From positions 62,001 to 126,000 of the forward strand of contig NZ_NGNR01000002.1 in assembly GCF_002198115.1 (NCBI RefSeq): a stretch of 64,000 bases of DNA, in the 5' to 3' direction. Numbering within the stretch: position 1 is the first letter of the stretch; every line of letters starts with the position of its first letter. The notes beneath the pieces were generated by a model. The model saw only the letters and a program-made list of their open reading frames with translations. It did no database searches and was not told the DNA's origin. Shown here in pieces: positions 1 to 8,416 of this stretch. This DNA comes from Robiginitalea sediminis (GTDB lineage: Bacteria; Bacteroidota; Bacteroidia; Flavobacteriales; Flavobacteriaceae). The position numbers and the translations under genes were made by a program.

Positions 1-2688
1 CATTTCTATAGCGGCTGTGCGTACCTGTGCCTCCGGGTCACTCAGGCCCTTGCGTAGGTAGGCCCCGATTTCGGGATCCCCGAGGCGGGAGAGCGTCCGC
101 AGCAAGGCGGCCCGCGTCCCGGCGTTTCGGTGCCTGTCGAAGAGCCGTTTTAAGGCCGCGTTGTGTCCCGGGATGCCCAATTCCCCGATAACCCTGCAGG
201 TACCGGCCAGGATGTCCGGGTTTGTGTCTGCCAGCAGGGCCGGCAGCGTACCGGAAACACGGGTAATAACGATGGAGGAATCCCGGCGGACTTCGCCCCG
301 GTAGCGGCCGTCTACCCGGTCCAGGACAGAAGGCGCCGCCCAGCTTCCCAGGGCGGCCAGGGCTTCTCCCCGGAGTTCTGCCGGGGCCGATTCCCGGAGG
401 GCAAAGGCCATGAGCCGGTCCAGGTCTGCCTCTGTGCCCGTGCGTAATGCGGCATTGATGGCCCGCCGGAGCAGGGGCTCCGAAGAGAGGGTATCTCGCT
501 CCAGCAGGCCGGCCAGGTCTGGCAGGGCCTCCGGAATGGACCAGTCGTCGTTGATGGCCCGGGCCGCCTCGGCCAAAATATACTCGTCCGGGTCCTGGAG
601 AAAGCGACGGATTTCAGGGCTTCGGAGCCGCCTGAGCACCAGTACCGCAGCCAGTCGGAGACTGGCATCCTCGTGGGTAGCCAGGGCAGCCATGGGCCCG
701 ACCTCCCCGATACGGGAAAGGGCCAGGACCGCAGCGTGCCGGAGGTATACATCGGCATCGTTGTTCTCGGCCAGTAGTTGTAACAACCCGTCTGTGGCGG
801 GGGCATATTCCAGGCGGCCAAGGGCCTGGGCGGCAAAAAACCGCACCCTTGGCACCTCGTTGGAAAGCAGCGGGAGGAGGGCTTCCCCCGCCCCTTCGTA
901 GCGAATGTTCCCAAGCGTTTTAGCTGCCTGGGCGATTATCTCAGGGTCGTCATCCGAAAGCAGGGGCAGCAGGGCTTCCCCCCGTCCCGGATCGGACTCG
1001 GCCAATTGGCCGATCCCCCAGATCGCATGGATCCGGGCCATCTGGTTTTGTGTTTCAGGCAGGACCTCCCGCAAAGCCCGGTAGCCGCGGCGCCCCCTGC
1101 TGGCGAGTTCAAACTGGGCGCGCTGGCGCACCCGCATGTCCGGGTAGCCCAATAACCCGGTAAGGGTGTCGGTCTCCTGCTCGGCGTAATCCATCTGGAT
1201 CAGCCGCTGGGTTTCGGCCCGTGCCTGGGCCCAGGTATTTTCTTCAGGGCTCACATCGAGTTTCCAGACCCGCCCGGCATTTTTGGTATTCCACCCATTT
1301 ATCCAGTCCGCCAGGTAGAGGGCACCGTCCGGCCCAAAGCGAATCCCGGTGGGTAATACCCCGCTGAGCACATCCTGTTCGGATTTGAGTTTAAAGCCCG
1401 CCCCGTCGGCCTCCAGGTCGAACGCCCAGATATGGGAGCGGGAGGGGTCCCCGATAAACTCCACCAGGAAGAACTTATTTTCCCATTGCGGGCCCAGGGC
1501 AGTGCCGGGGTTAAACTGCATCCCGGTGGGGCCGTTGTGGTAATTCTGAATGGGGGGGAGGATGTAAGCGGCCTGTCCCTCCCAGCGGGGCAGGTAGAGT
1601 TTTTCGTCCATCCAGACCTTATACCCGTTGTTTTTCGGGTCGGTGTATTTGCCGAACTGCCAGTTGGTCCGCCACCCGGTATCGGAGCCTTCCACCAGGT
1701 ATACCAGGCGTTCGCTCTCGCCCTGGTGGTCCCCGTCATTGTCTGCGGTTATCAGGTTTCCGTAGGCGTCAAAGACAAATTCGTGGGTATTGCGCAGCCC
1801 GTGGGCAAAAACTTCAAAGTTGCTCCCGTCCGTATTGCACCGGACGATCACCCCCTGGTTGGGGTAGTGGTGCTTTCTGCCGTCTGCCGCGGTAATGCTC
1901 GCCCCAATATCGCCGATACCCCAATAGAGTTTCCCGTCCGGCCCGCGCACGGCTCCGGACATCCCGTGCCCCCCAAAGCCGATGTGGACCATAAAGCCAG
2001 TCGCCAGGGATTCTTTGGTATCCAGGACTTCGTCCCCATTGGTGTCGGTCAGGCGCCAGAAATCCGGGGCGATGCCCACGTAAACGGCATCGTCTTCCAC
2101 CAGGATGGCCCCGGCCACATCCGAAACCTCCTCGTTGAAATCGCTCAGGATCCGGGTGCTGATGTCGGCAATACCATCCCCGTCCCGGTCTTCCAGCCGC
2201 CAGACTTCATCCTCTTCCACGCGCAGGTCGTTCCAGTCGTGGATGCTGTCGTTGTTCAGGTCTTCCAGCCAGCTGTTCGCTTCGCTTTTTTCCGGGGCGA
2301 AGGTCTGGCGGAGGAATTGGCGACGGTCTTCCACAGACTGCAGGCTAATAGAGGCCGTCATCCAATCCTGATGCCCCCGGATGTCGAATTCCGAGTGCTT
2401 TTGGCGGTTGGTCCGCGTGAGGTATATCCGCCCCCACTTGTCTATATCCATGGAAACGGGGTCCGGAGCCAGGGAATCCGTAGCCCAGAGACTGAGCTCC
2501 AGCCCGTCTGCCACCTGGGCGGCAATGGTCTCCCGGGCTTCCAGGGCCAGGGGTTGGGCAATGCTGTCCGGCTGTTCAATGGCCAGGGGGATTTCGGTTG
2601 GAATATCCGGGGTCCGGTTGCAACTCACGGCGAGCAGGGCCAAATAGCAAAAGGCCTGAAAAAGGGGGTAAGGTACTTGGGTCTTCAT
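1..2688 (-). CDS. Lipoprotein with PQQ-dehydrogenase-like beta-propeller and HEAT repeats (3' end outside window)
   Basis: An open frame of 896 codons runs from ATG at 2688 to base 1 without a stop, so the C-terminus is missing. The N-terminus is a lipoprotein signal (hydrophobic stretch ending LLAVSC near residue 22), so the protein is probably anchored in the cell envelope. Residues about 40-460 resemble the putative membrane-bound dehydrogenase (PVC-type, soluble glucose dehydrogenase-like) propeller, with DxNxDG-type acidic loops such as DRDGDGIAD and a GGHGMSG turn. From about residue 480 the sequence becomes alpha-helical HEAT repeats (for example DPEIIAQAAKTLGNI). Relatives often end in a cytochrome c CxxCH domain, which would lie beyond the edge. 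Its start lies 2 bp after the stop of the M28 peptidase gene, so the two are probably co-transcribed. Substrate unknown; a sugar or polyol is plausible. Confidence 0.8.
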   Translation of the reverse strand, partial: MKTQVPYPLFQAFCYLALLAVSCNRTPDIPTEIPLAIEQPDSIAQPLALEARETIAAQVADGLELSLWATDSLAPDPVSMDIDKWGRIYLTRTNRQKHSEFDIRGHQDWMTASISLQSVEDRRQFLRQTFAPEKSEANSWLEDLNNDSIHDWNDLRVEEDEVWRLEDRDGDGIADISTRILSDFNEEVSDVAGAILVEDDAVYVGIAPDFWRLTDTNGDEVLDTKESLATGFMVHIGFGGHGMSGAVRGPDGKLYWGIGDIGASITAADGRKHHYPNQGVIVRCNTDGSNFEVFAHGLRNTHEFVFDAYGNLITADNDGDHQGESERLVYLVEGSDTGWRTNWQFGKYTDPKNNGYKVWMDEKLYLPRWEGQAAYILPPIQNYHNGPTGMQFNPGTALGPQWENKFFLVEFIGDPSRSHIWAFDLEADGAGFKLKSEQDVLSGVLPTGIRFGPDGALYLADWINGWNTKNAGRVWKLDVSPEENTWAQARAETQRLIQMDYAEQETDTLTGLLGYPDMRVRQRAQFELASRGRRGYRALREVLPETQNQMARIHAIWGIGQLAESDPGRGEALLPLLSDDDPEIIAQAAKTLGNIRYEGAGEALLPLLSNEVPRVRFFAAQALGRLEYAPATDGLLQLLAENNDADVYLRHAAVLALSRIGEVGPMAALATHEDASLRLAAVLVLRRLRSPEIRRFLQDPDEYILAEAARAINDDWSIPEALPDLAGLLERDTLSSEPLLRRAINAALRTGTEADLDRLMAFALRESAPAELRGEALAALGSWAAPSVLDRVDGRYRGEVRRDSSIVITRVSGTLPALLADTNPDILAGTCRVIGELGIPGHNAALKRLFDRHRNAGTRAALLRTLSRLGDPEIGAYLRKGLSDPEAQVRTAAIEM

Positions 2689-2690
2689 GG

Positions 2691-4889
2691 TTACGGTTGG
2701 TTCAGGATGGTTTGGATGCGTTCCAGGTGGGCCGTCATCCCATTGAGGGTTGTGGCCAGTCTCTCAATTTGTTGGCGGGCCTCCTCCCAGTTCTCCTGTT
2801 CGATGGCTTCACGTACCCCCGGGAAAGTCTTAACCCCATAGCCGGTATAGAAGCCAGGAGCATAGATCTGGTGTTTGTACCAGGACCTGCGCGGCAGCCC
2901 CTCCGGGTGGGTCAGTTGTTGTTCGGCCATCCGGAGCAGTTCATTGAGCTGGGCCCTGGAAGCCCGAGGAAGGCTTTGCGCAGCCGACAGGTTTGTACGG
3001 CCCACGGCGTCCTTCAGGGATGCCATGGCGTTCTGCAAGGGGGAGAAATCCAGGTAAGGTACAGCTGCCCGGGGTTTGGGTGCGGCGCCCGGCTTGGTAG
3101 GGTCGGCGGCAAGGGAATAGGCATTTCGGGACACCAGGCTATTGTGTTTGGCCACGGTTGTCCGCATGTTTTCCGCAGTTTCCATAACTTCTTTGGCATA
3201 TCCCTCCAGGGTCTGCTGCCACGGCCCGAAATCCAGAGGCAGGACCTCGGCATTGGCCAGGCGCAGCACCACGCGCCCGGCAGTTTTGGCCAGGGCTACC
3301 CCGTAGGCCATTTCCGGGTCCTTAAAGCGCTTGTAGTGCGTATAGGTGTCGTAGATGGTGTGGTATTCGCCCCCGGCATTTTCACCCCCAAAGCCCAGGT
3401 TCAGGGAGGCAATCCCGGCATGCTGGATAAAGGGCGTATAATCGGAACCGGACCCCAGGGCATAAAGGGCAAATTGGTCGTCCCCGCCGGAGACCAGATT
3501 TCGCGCTGCGCCCCGCTCTTTGATGCTGACCCCTGTCTGGGGGTCCGGGACTTCAGAGGCCACTTGTGCCACCAGTGTCTGCAGGGCATGCGACCCGCCG
3601 GCACCCAGGAACCCCCGCCCGTTTCCGTCCGTATTGATATAAGCCACGGCTTTTTCTTTTAATTCCTCCAGGTGGTCTTCCACCCATTCAGTAGACCCTA
3701 TAAGGCCGGGTTCTTCGGCGTCCCAGGCGCAGTATACCAGGGTGCGGCCCGGCTTTTGGCCCTTTTTGGCCAGTAAGCCCACGGCCCTGGCTTCTGCCAT
3801 AAGGGCCACCATGCCGCTAACCGGGTCTGCCGCCCCGTGCACCCAGGCATCGTGGTGGTTGCCCCGGATCACCCACTGGTCCGGGTTCGTTGCCCCCTTC
3901 AGGGTGGCAATTACGTTATGGGCGGGTACCAGTTTCCAATCGAACTCCAGTTTGAGGCGTACCCGTGCGGGGCCGGGCCCAATCTGGTAGGTGAGGGGGA
4001 GGGCACCCCGCCAGGAGGCAGGGGCTACAGGCCCGCCCAGGGCGCGTAGCAGGGGTTCCGCATCGGCATAGGAGATGGGCAGTACCGGGATCCGGGTAAT
4101 GGTAGGCGCCTGGTTGCGGTCCAGGCGTTTGGCTTTTTCTGTGGCCGCGTACCCCGGGGTCAGGACATCGCCCGGGTAAAGCGGCATATCCATTACCGAG
4201 CCGCGTTGCACCCCGGTGGCATTCTTAAAGGCACCCTCCGGGTAAACCTCGCCCCGGTAGTAACCGTCATCTTCCGGGTCCGAGTAAATGATACAACCTA
4301 TAGCACCTTTCTCGGCGGCCAGTTTGGGCTTGATCCCGCGCCAGGATCCGTAGTATTTGGCAATCACGATCTTCCCCTTAACATCGATGCCCATTTTTTC
4401 CAGTTCCTCGTAGTCGCTGGGTATCCCGTAATTGACAAAGACCAGCTCGGCCTCCACGTCCCCGTCCGTGGAAAACGCATTGTAGGAGGGCAACAGGGCA
4501 TCACCCTGTTGGGTATATGGGTCACCCTCCACAGGCACGGCCTCCAGGGAAGCTTTAAACGTCTGGGGAGCGGTCATCTCCAGAAGGCGCACCTTGGGGT
4601 AGGGGAACAAGACCTGGTAGGTATCGATCCGGGCCTGGTAGCCCCAGGATTCGAACTGCTGTTTCATCCACCTGGCATTGGCCTCGCCATAGGGGGTCCC
4701 TACCCAGTGGGGCTCTGCGGCCATACGTTTCATCCAGGCATCGAGGGAATCTGCCGAAAGCTGGGCATCAAAAGCGGCTTCCAGCTGGCGCTGGGCAGTA
4801 GCTTGTTGGTCGGTAAAGCCCGCCATTTGCTGCGCGGAAATCCATTGGGACGCTAGCAGGAGGCCTGCAGCCAGAAGTCGTGTTTTCAT
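2691..4889 (-). CDS. Secreted M28 family metallopeptidase (glutamate carboxypeptidase II-like)
   Basis: 732 residues with a Sec signal peptide ending near SAQQ. The order matches glutamate carboxypeptidase II/transferrin-receptor-like proteins: a protease-associated (PA) domain within about 120-280, an M28 zinc peptidase core (NHHDAW near 344-349, DAEEPGLIGS, NTDGNG, and a late GEYHTIYDT segment supplying the last histidine), then a helical dimerisation domain from about 570. The family removes C-terminal acidic or other residues from peptides, with two zinc ions. It likely acts in the periplasm or outside the cell. The next gene downstream (propeller/HEAT lipoprotein) starts 2 bp after its stop. 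The M20 amidohydrolase gene upstream is separated by 74 bp containing a hairpin. Confidence 0.93.
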   Translation of the reverse strand: MKTRLLAAGLLLASQWISAQQMAGFTDQQATAQRQLEAAFDAQLSADSLDAWMKRMAAEPHWVGTPYGEANARWMKQQFESWGYQARIDTYQVLFPYPKVRLLEMTAPQTFKASLEAVPVEGDPYTQQGDALLPSYNAFSTDGDVEAELVFVNYGIPSDYEELEKMGIDVKGKIVIAKYYGSWRGIKPKLAAEKGAIGCIIYSDPEDDGYYRGEVYPEGAFKNATGVQRGSVMDMPLYPGDVLTPGYAATEKAKRLDRNQAPTITRIPVLPISYADAEPLLRALGGPVAPASWRGALPLTYQIGPGPARVRLKLEFDWKLVPAHNVIATLKGATNPDQWVIRGNHHDAWVHGAADPVSGMVALMAEARAVGLLAKKGQKPGRTLVYCAWDAEEPGLIGSTEWVEDHLEELKEKAVAYINTDGNGRGFLGAGGSHALQTLVAQVASEVPDPQTGVSIKERGAARNLVSGGDDQFALYALGSGSDYTPFIQHAGIASLNLGFGGENAGGEYHTIYDTYTHYKRFKDPEMAYGVALAKTAGRVVLRLANAEVLPLDFGPWQQTLEGYAKEVMETAENMRTTVAKHNSLVSRNAYSLAADPTKPGAAPKPRAAVPYLDFSPLQNAMASLKDAVGRTNLSAAQSLPRASRAQLNELLRMAEQQLTHPEGLPRRSWYKHQIYAPGFYTGYGVKTFPGVREAIEQENWEEARQQIERLATTLNGMTAHLERIQTILNQP

Positions 4890-4945
4890 GGGTTGGATTT
4901 AGATAAACCGGAATATACTATAATTCTGGGTTCGCTGCCCTTGTC

Positions 4946-4964
4946 AGGTGTAAAAGTTACACCT
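4946..4964 (-). terminator. Hairpin abutting the stop of the M20 amidohydrolase gene
   Basis: AGGTGTAA and TTACACCT form a perfect 8-bp stem around a 3-nt loop, directly at the stop codon of the upstream minus-strand gene. There is no T tract, so it could be a weak terminator, an mRNA 3'-end stabiliser, or an operator. Confidence 0.4.
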
Positions 4965-6253
4965 TAATCCCACTCCGCATCCAGTTGCAGGAGGGTGCGC
5001 AGCAGGACATTGGCCCCGTTGGCCATATCCTCCGGGGAGGTATACTCCTCAGGGGAATGGCTAATTCCCCCTTTACTGGGCACAAAAATCATCCCCACAG
5101 GGGTAATGAGTGCCATGTCCTGGGCATCGTGGCCCGCCCCGCTTTGCATTTGCCTGTGGGAAAGCCCCAGGCGGCCCGCTGCTGTAGCAACAGCCTTTTG
5201 GATGCGGGGGTCGGTCAGGGCTGGTTTTCCCGTGGTGTCCAGAGGGAGGAAAGAAAAGCTTGTACCGCTTTCCTTCCCGATTAGTTCCGCCCGGGAATGG
5301 ATTTTCTCATAGAGCCGGTCGATGACCGCATCGGACAGGTCGCGAATCTCCAGGCTCAGGACTACTTCCCCGGGGATTACATTGGGGGCCCCTGGCAAGG
5401 CAGAAATCCGCCCCACGGTTGCCACCTGTTTCCCTTCCATGGCAAGGGCCTCCTCATTGACGGCCTGGATAAAACGGGCGGCCGCCAGCAGGGCATCCCG
5501 GCGCAGGTCCATGGGCGTGGTGCCCGCGTGGTTGGCCATCCCACGGATGGTTACATCCCACCAGCGAAGGCCTACAATACCTTCCACCACGCCTATATCT
5601 TCCCCTTCCCGGTCCAGGATCCCTCCCTGCTCGATATGCAGCTCCAGGAAGGCGGTAAAACTCCCTTTCGACCTGATGGCACCGGCCAGGCGGGTCGTAT
5701 CCCCGCCAAGGCGCATAATGCCCTCACCCATGGAGTATCCCGTACTGTTGACCACCCCCAGGGCCTCGGGTTTCAGGGCCCCTGCCATGGCACGGCTGCC
5801 CATCACGCCCCCTTCCTCGTTGGAAAAAATGATGACCTCCAGGGGGTGTCTGGTCTGAATTCCTGCATCCTGAAGGGTGCGCACAACCTCAATGGCCCCC
5901 AGGCTTCCGACGCAACCGTCGTAATTACCGCCCCGTGGGACCATATCGATATGGGACCCGAGTCCTATGGGTTTTAAGCCGTTATCGGTACCCTCCCGGG
6001 TGCCTATGATGTTCCCGGCAGGGTCTATGCGCACTTCCAGGCCCGCTTCCCGCATAAGCCCCATGACATAGGTACGCCCTTCCAGGTCCCCGTCGCTGAA
6101 CGCCACGCGGTTGGGTTGCCCCTGGGCATCCCGGCCATAGGTCCCCAGCTCCAGGATGGTTTTCTCCAGGCGGTCCTGCTGGACGTTCGGGGAACTCTGG
6201 GCCCCGGCCCGGATAAGGAAAAGAAGTACAAGAAGGTAATGGATGGGTTTCAT
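4964..6253 (-). CDS. Secreted M20 Zn-dependent hydrolase (allantoate amidohydrolase / N-carbamoyl-amino-acid hydrolase type)
   Basis: 429 residues. A signal peptide (MKPIHYLLVLLFLIRAGAQ) indicates export, unlike most cytoplasmic HyuC/AllC proteins. Zinc-ligand motifs of the M20 hydantoinase/carbamoylase subfamily are present: GSHIDMVPRGGNYDG (family GSHxDxVxxGGxxDG), FSNEEGG, ELHIEQGG and a late GAGHDAQDMA. The family hydrolyses ureido or carbamoyl groups from amino acids or allantoate using two metal ions. With the neighbouring secreted M28 peptidase it may scavenge nitrogen from peptides or modified amino acids. Exact substrate cannot be decided from sequence. Confidence 0.88.
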   Translation of the reverse strand: MKPIHYLLVLLFLIRAGAQSSPNVQQDRLEKTILELGTYGRDAQGQPNRVAFSDGDLEGRTYVMGLMREAGLEVRIDPAGNIIGTREGTDNGLKPIGLGSHIDMVPRGGNYDGCVGSLGAIEVVRTLQDAGIQTRHPLEVIIFSNEEGGVMGSRAMAGALKPEALGVVNSTGYSMGEGIMRLGGDTTRLAGAIRSKGSFTAFLELHIEQGGILDREGEDIGVVEGIVGLRWWDVTIRGMANHAGTTPMDLRRDALLAAARFIQAVNEEALAMEGKQVATVGRISALPGAPNVIPGEVVLSLEIRDLSDAVIDRLYEKIHSRAELIGKESGTSFSFLPLDTTGKPALTDPRIQKAVATAAGRLGLSHRQMQSGAGHDAQDMALITPVGMIFVPSKGGISHSPEEYTSPEDMANGANVLLRTLLQLDAEWD

Positions 6254-6409
6254 AGTTTAGGTGTTTGGCTCGGGAGTAACGCTCCGGTTTGGTTTGTAGA
6301 AGGCGCATTGCCAGAGGGCTATGGCCTTCGACTAAAAGTACTTATTTTCGCAGGAATTCAGCAAATGCTACCCGGGGCCGGGCAGGAACACTCCTCAGGA
6401 CCGAACCGT

Positions 6410-7027
6410 ATGGAACACTTATACTTTTTAGTCGATATGTTGGGCACGGCGGCATTTGCCGTTTCCGGGGTCCTGGTGGCCATGGAAAAGCGCCTGGACC
6501 TTTTCGGGGTAGTGATCGTAGCCGGGGTTACAGCCATTGGCGGGGGAACCCTCCGGGACCTGCTTATAGGCAGTACCCCGGTTACGTGGATGGCAGACCC
6601 CCGCTACCTGTACCTGATCCTGGCTACGGCTATTTTTGCGGTGCTTTTCCAGAGCAGGCTCAAGTACCTCAGGCGCTCGTTGTTCCTCTTCGACACCATA
6701 GGCATTGGCCTCTACACCCTGGTGGGCATTGAAAAAGGGCTTTCCGCTGGCCTTTCGCCCCTTATATGTGTAGTTCTGGGGACCATGACCGCCTGTTTTG
6801 GCGGGGTAACCCGGGACATCCTCTGCAATGAAATCCCGGTGATTTTCCGAAAGGAGATTTACGCAACGGCTTGTATTGTGGGCGGCGGGCTTTACTTTCT
6901 ATTCCTGCGGGCGGGTATGGGGGAGTCCTATGCCTACCTGTCGGGCATCGGGGTGGTAATCCTGGTTCGGCTGCTTGCCGTGCGCTTCCACATTGCCCTG
7001 CCCGATATCTACAGGGCTAGACGGTAG
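6410..7027 (+). CDS. Trimeric intracellular cation (TRIC) channel family membrane protein (UPF0126)
   Basis: 205 residues from ATG at 6410; the longer upstream frame is ignored because it overlaps the divergent amidohydrolase gene and lacks family similarity. The protein is almost wholly hydrophobic, with about seven membrane spans in two homologous halves, each with the glycine-rich signature (AIGGGTLRDLL in the first half, CFGGVTRDILCNEIP in the second) that typifies bacterial TRIC/UPF0126 channels. Bacterial TRICs conduct K+/Na+; others of the family have been linked to glycine uptake. It stands alone, converging on the cyclophilin gene with a 4-bp gap. Confidence 0.92.
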   Translation: MEHLYFLVDMLGTAAFAVSGVLVAMEKRLDLFGVVIVAGVTAIGGGTLRDLLIGSTPVTWMADPRYLYLILATAIFAVLFQSRLKYLRRSLFLFDTIGIGLYTLVGIEKGLSAGLSPLICVVLGTMTACFGGVTRDILCNEIPVIFRKEIYATACIVGGGLYFLFLRAGMGESYAYLSGIGVVILVRLLAVRFHIALPDIYRARR

Positions 7028-7031
7028 GCCC

Positions 7032-7751
7032 CTATTCTAGGACTTCTGCCTTTAAGATGTAGATGTTTTTCATGGGCCATTCCCCATCGTCTATTTCCAC
7101 CTGGTTGATGGCATCGACCACATCCATCCCATCCACCACCTTTCCGAAAGGGGTGTACTCCCCGTCCAAATGGTAAGACCCCGGGTCGGTTACCACGATA
7201 AAAAACTCAAAAGGGGAGGCCAGCATATGGGGGTTGTCGATTTCGCTGGAGGGCATCGAGAGGGTCCCCCGGTGGTGGCGGTGGCCCTTCCGGGTATCCG
7301 GGGGGAGGAGGTAGCGCCCGATGGCCCGCCGTTTGTCTGCCGTTTTGCGGTTGTCTGCATTGCCCCCCTGGATGATGAAATTCGGGACCACCCGGTGGAA
7401 CATGGTGCTGTCGAAATACTGCTGTCGGGCCAGGTAGATGAAATTGGCCTTGTGGTAGGGCACGTTGTCGTAGAGTTCCACGGTAAAGGAACCCATGGTC
7501 GTGGTTAGCTTTACCCGGTTGGCTTTCAGTCCTTTCTGGTATTCGAAAAAGAAGGGGATGGCGTTGTCCTCATTTAGGCGGGTGGTATCCTTTTCGGCTG
7601 TCTCCGCCTCAGCTTCGGCCTTTAGGGTGTCCAGGGCCTGCATTTCCAGGGTTTCCGCCTTGTCGGGCACGGATTTATTTTGTTCCTTACACCCTGGCAC
7701 CAAAACCGATGCCAACAGGGTTATTCCCAGGATTACGCGTTGTCTACACAT
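7032..7751 (-). CDS. Cyclophilin-type peptidyl-prolyl cis-trans isomerase lipoprotein
   Basis: 239 residues. The N-terminus ends in a lipobox (LVPGC), so the protein is expected to be lipidated; a short acidic/charged linker follows. Residues about 80-239 are a cyclophilin fold: TMGSFTVELYDN, MFHRVVPNFIIQGG (active-site FHRV...QGG), and DGEYTPFGKVVDGMDVV at the end. It should catalyse prolyl isomerisation of envelope proteins. The start codon overlaps the start of the divergent Nudix gene in the palindrome CATG at 7749-7752; the lipobox would be lost with any later ATG, which supports this start. Confidence 0.93.
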   Translation of the reverse strand: MCRQRVILGITLLASVLVPGCKEQNKSVPDKAETLEMQALDTLKAEAEAETAEKDTTRLNEDNAIPFFFEYQKGLKANRVKLTTTMGSFTVELYDNVPYHKANFIYLARQQYFDSTMFHRVVPNFIIQGGNADNRKTADKRRAIGRYLLPPDTRKGHRHHRGTLSMPSSEIDNPHMLASPFEFFIVVTDPGSYHLDGEYTPFGKVVDGMDVVDAINQVEIDDGEWPMKNIYILKAEVLE

Positions 7752-8391
7752 GAAGTTTGAGGATTTTTCCCGTTCGGTCGCAAAAATAAAAAAACTTCCC
7801 CTACCGGGTCGGGAGGCCCATTACGAGATGGCCCCCAGGATGCGTGTAGAAGAGCTGGAGCGCATGGCTGCTGTCCCGGATTCTGCCCGGCAGGCCGGGG
7901 TCATGGCCCTGTTTTATCCCGGTGCGGATGGGGCGGCCAACCTGCTGTTGATCCTGCGCCCGTCTTACCCGGGGGTACACTCCGGCCAGGTGGCCCTGCC
8001 GGGGGGAGGCTGGGAGCCTGCAGACGCCGATTTACTCCAAACTGCACTTAGAGAAACCCGGGAAGAGGTAGGGGTTCCGGAAACCCATATCGAGACCCTC
8101 CGCCCGCTGAGCCCACTCTATATCCCGCCCAGCAATTACCAGGTAAGCCCGCATGTGGGCCTTTGCCACACGACGCCGGCGTTCCGGCCGGACCCGGCAG
8201 AAGTCGCCGGGATCATTCATGTTCCGGTGCCCCACCTGATAGCTCCCGGAAATATCATTAGCCGGCCCATGTCAACCTCCTATGCCCAAAACATTGAAGT
8301 TCCGGCATTTGCCCTTCAGGGCCATGTGGTATGGGGGGCCACAGCCATGATATTAAGTGAACTGCGGACCTTAATACGGCAGGTCATCTGA
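7750..8391 (+). CDS. Nudix hydrolase, CoA pyrophosphatase-like
   Basis: 213 residues from ATG at 7750 (MKFEDFSRSVAKIKKL); the upstream extension of the frame runs antisense through the cyclophilin gene and is rejected. It carries the coenzyme A pyrophosphatase (UPF0035) signature LRPSYPGVHSGQVALPGGG followed by the Nudix core RETREEVGV, which binds Mg2+ and the pyrophosphate. Likely hydrolyses CoA or acyl-CoA derivatives to 3',5'-ADP and phosphopantetheine. Its ATG overlaps the ATG of the divergent cyclophilin gene by 2 bp, so its promoter must lie inside that gene. Confidence 0.88.
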   Translation: MKFEDFSRSVAKIKKLPLPGREAHYEMAPRMRVEELERMAAVPDSARQAGVMALFYPGADGAANLLLILRPSYPGVHSGQVALPGGGWEPADADLLQTALRETREEVGVPETHIETLRPLSPLYIPPSNYQVSPHVGLCHTTPAFRPDPAEVAGIIHVPVPHLIAPGNIISRPMSTSYAQNIEVPAFALQGHVVWGATAMILSELRTLIRQVI

Positions 8392-8402
8392 AGTCATTTT
8401 TG

Positions 8403-8410
8403 TATTTTAG
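8403..8410 (+). promoter_or_regulatory. Putative -7 box upstream of the acyltransferase gene
   Basis: TATTTTAG approximates the Bacteroidota -7 consensus TAnnTTTG and ends 6 nt before the ATG, which would give an mRNA with almost no leader. Confidence 0.35.
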
Positions 8411-8416
8411 CCCCCT

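Noticed and set aside
1432-2841. A 469-codon plus-strand frame and several short minus-strand frames in the first 2.7 kb
   Set aside because: All are shadows of the propeller/HEAT gene, whose own frame is intact from 2688 to the window edge.
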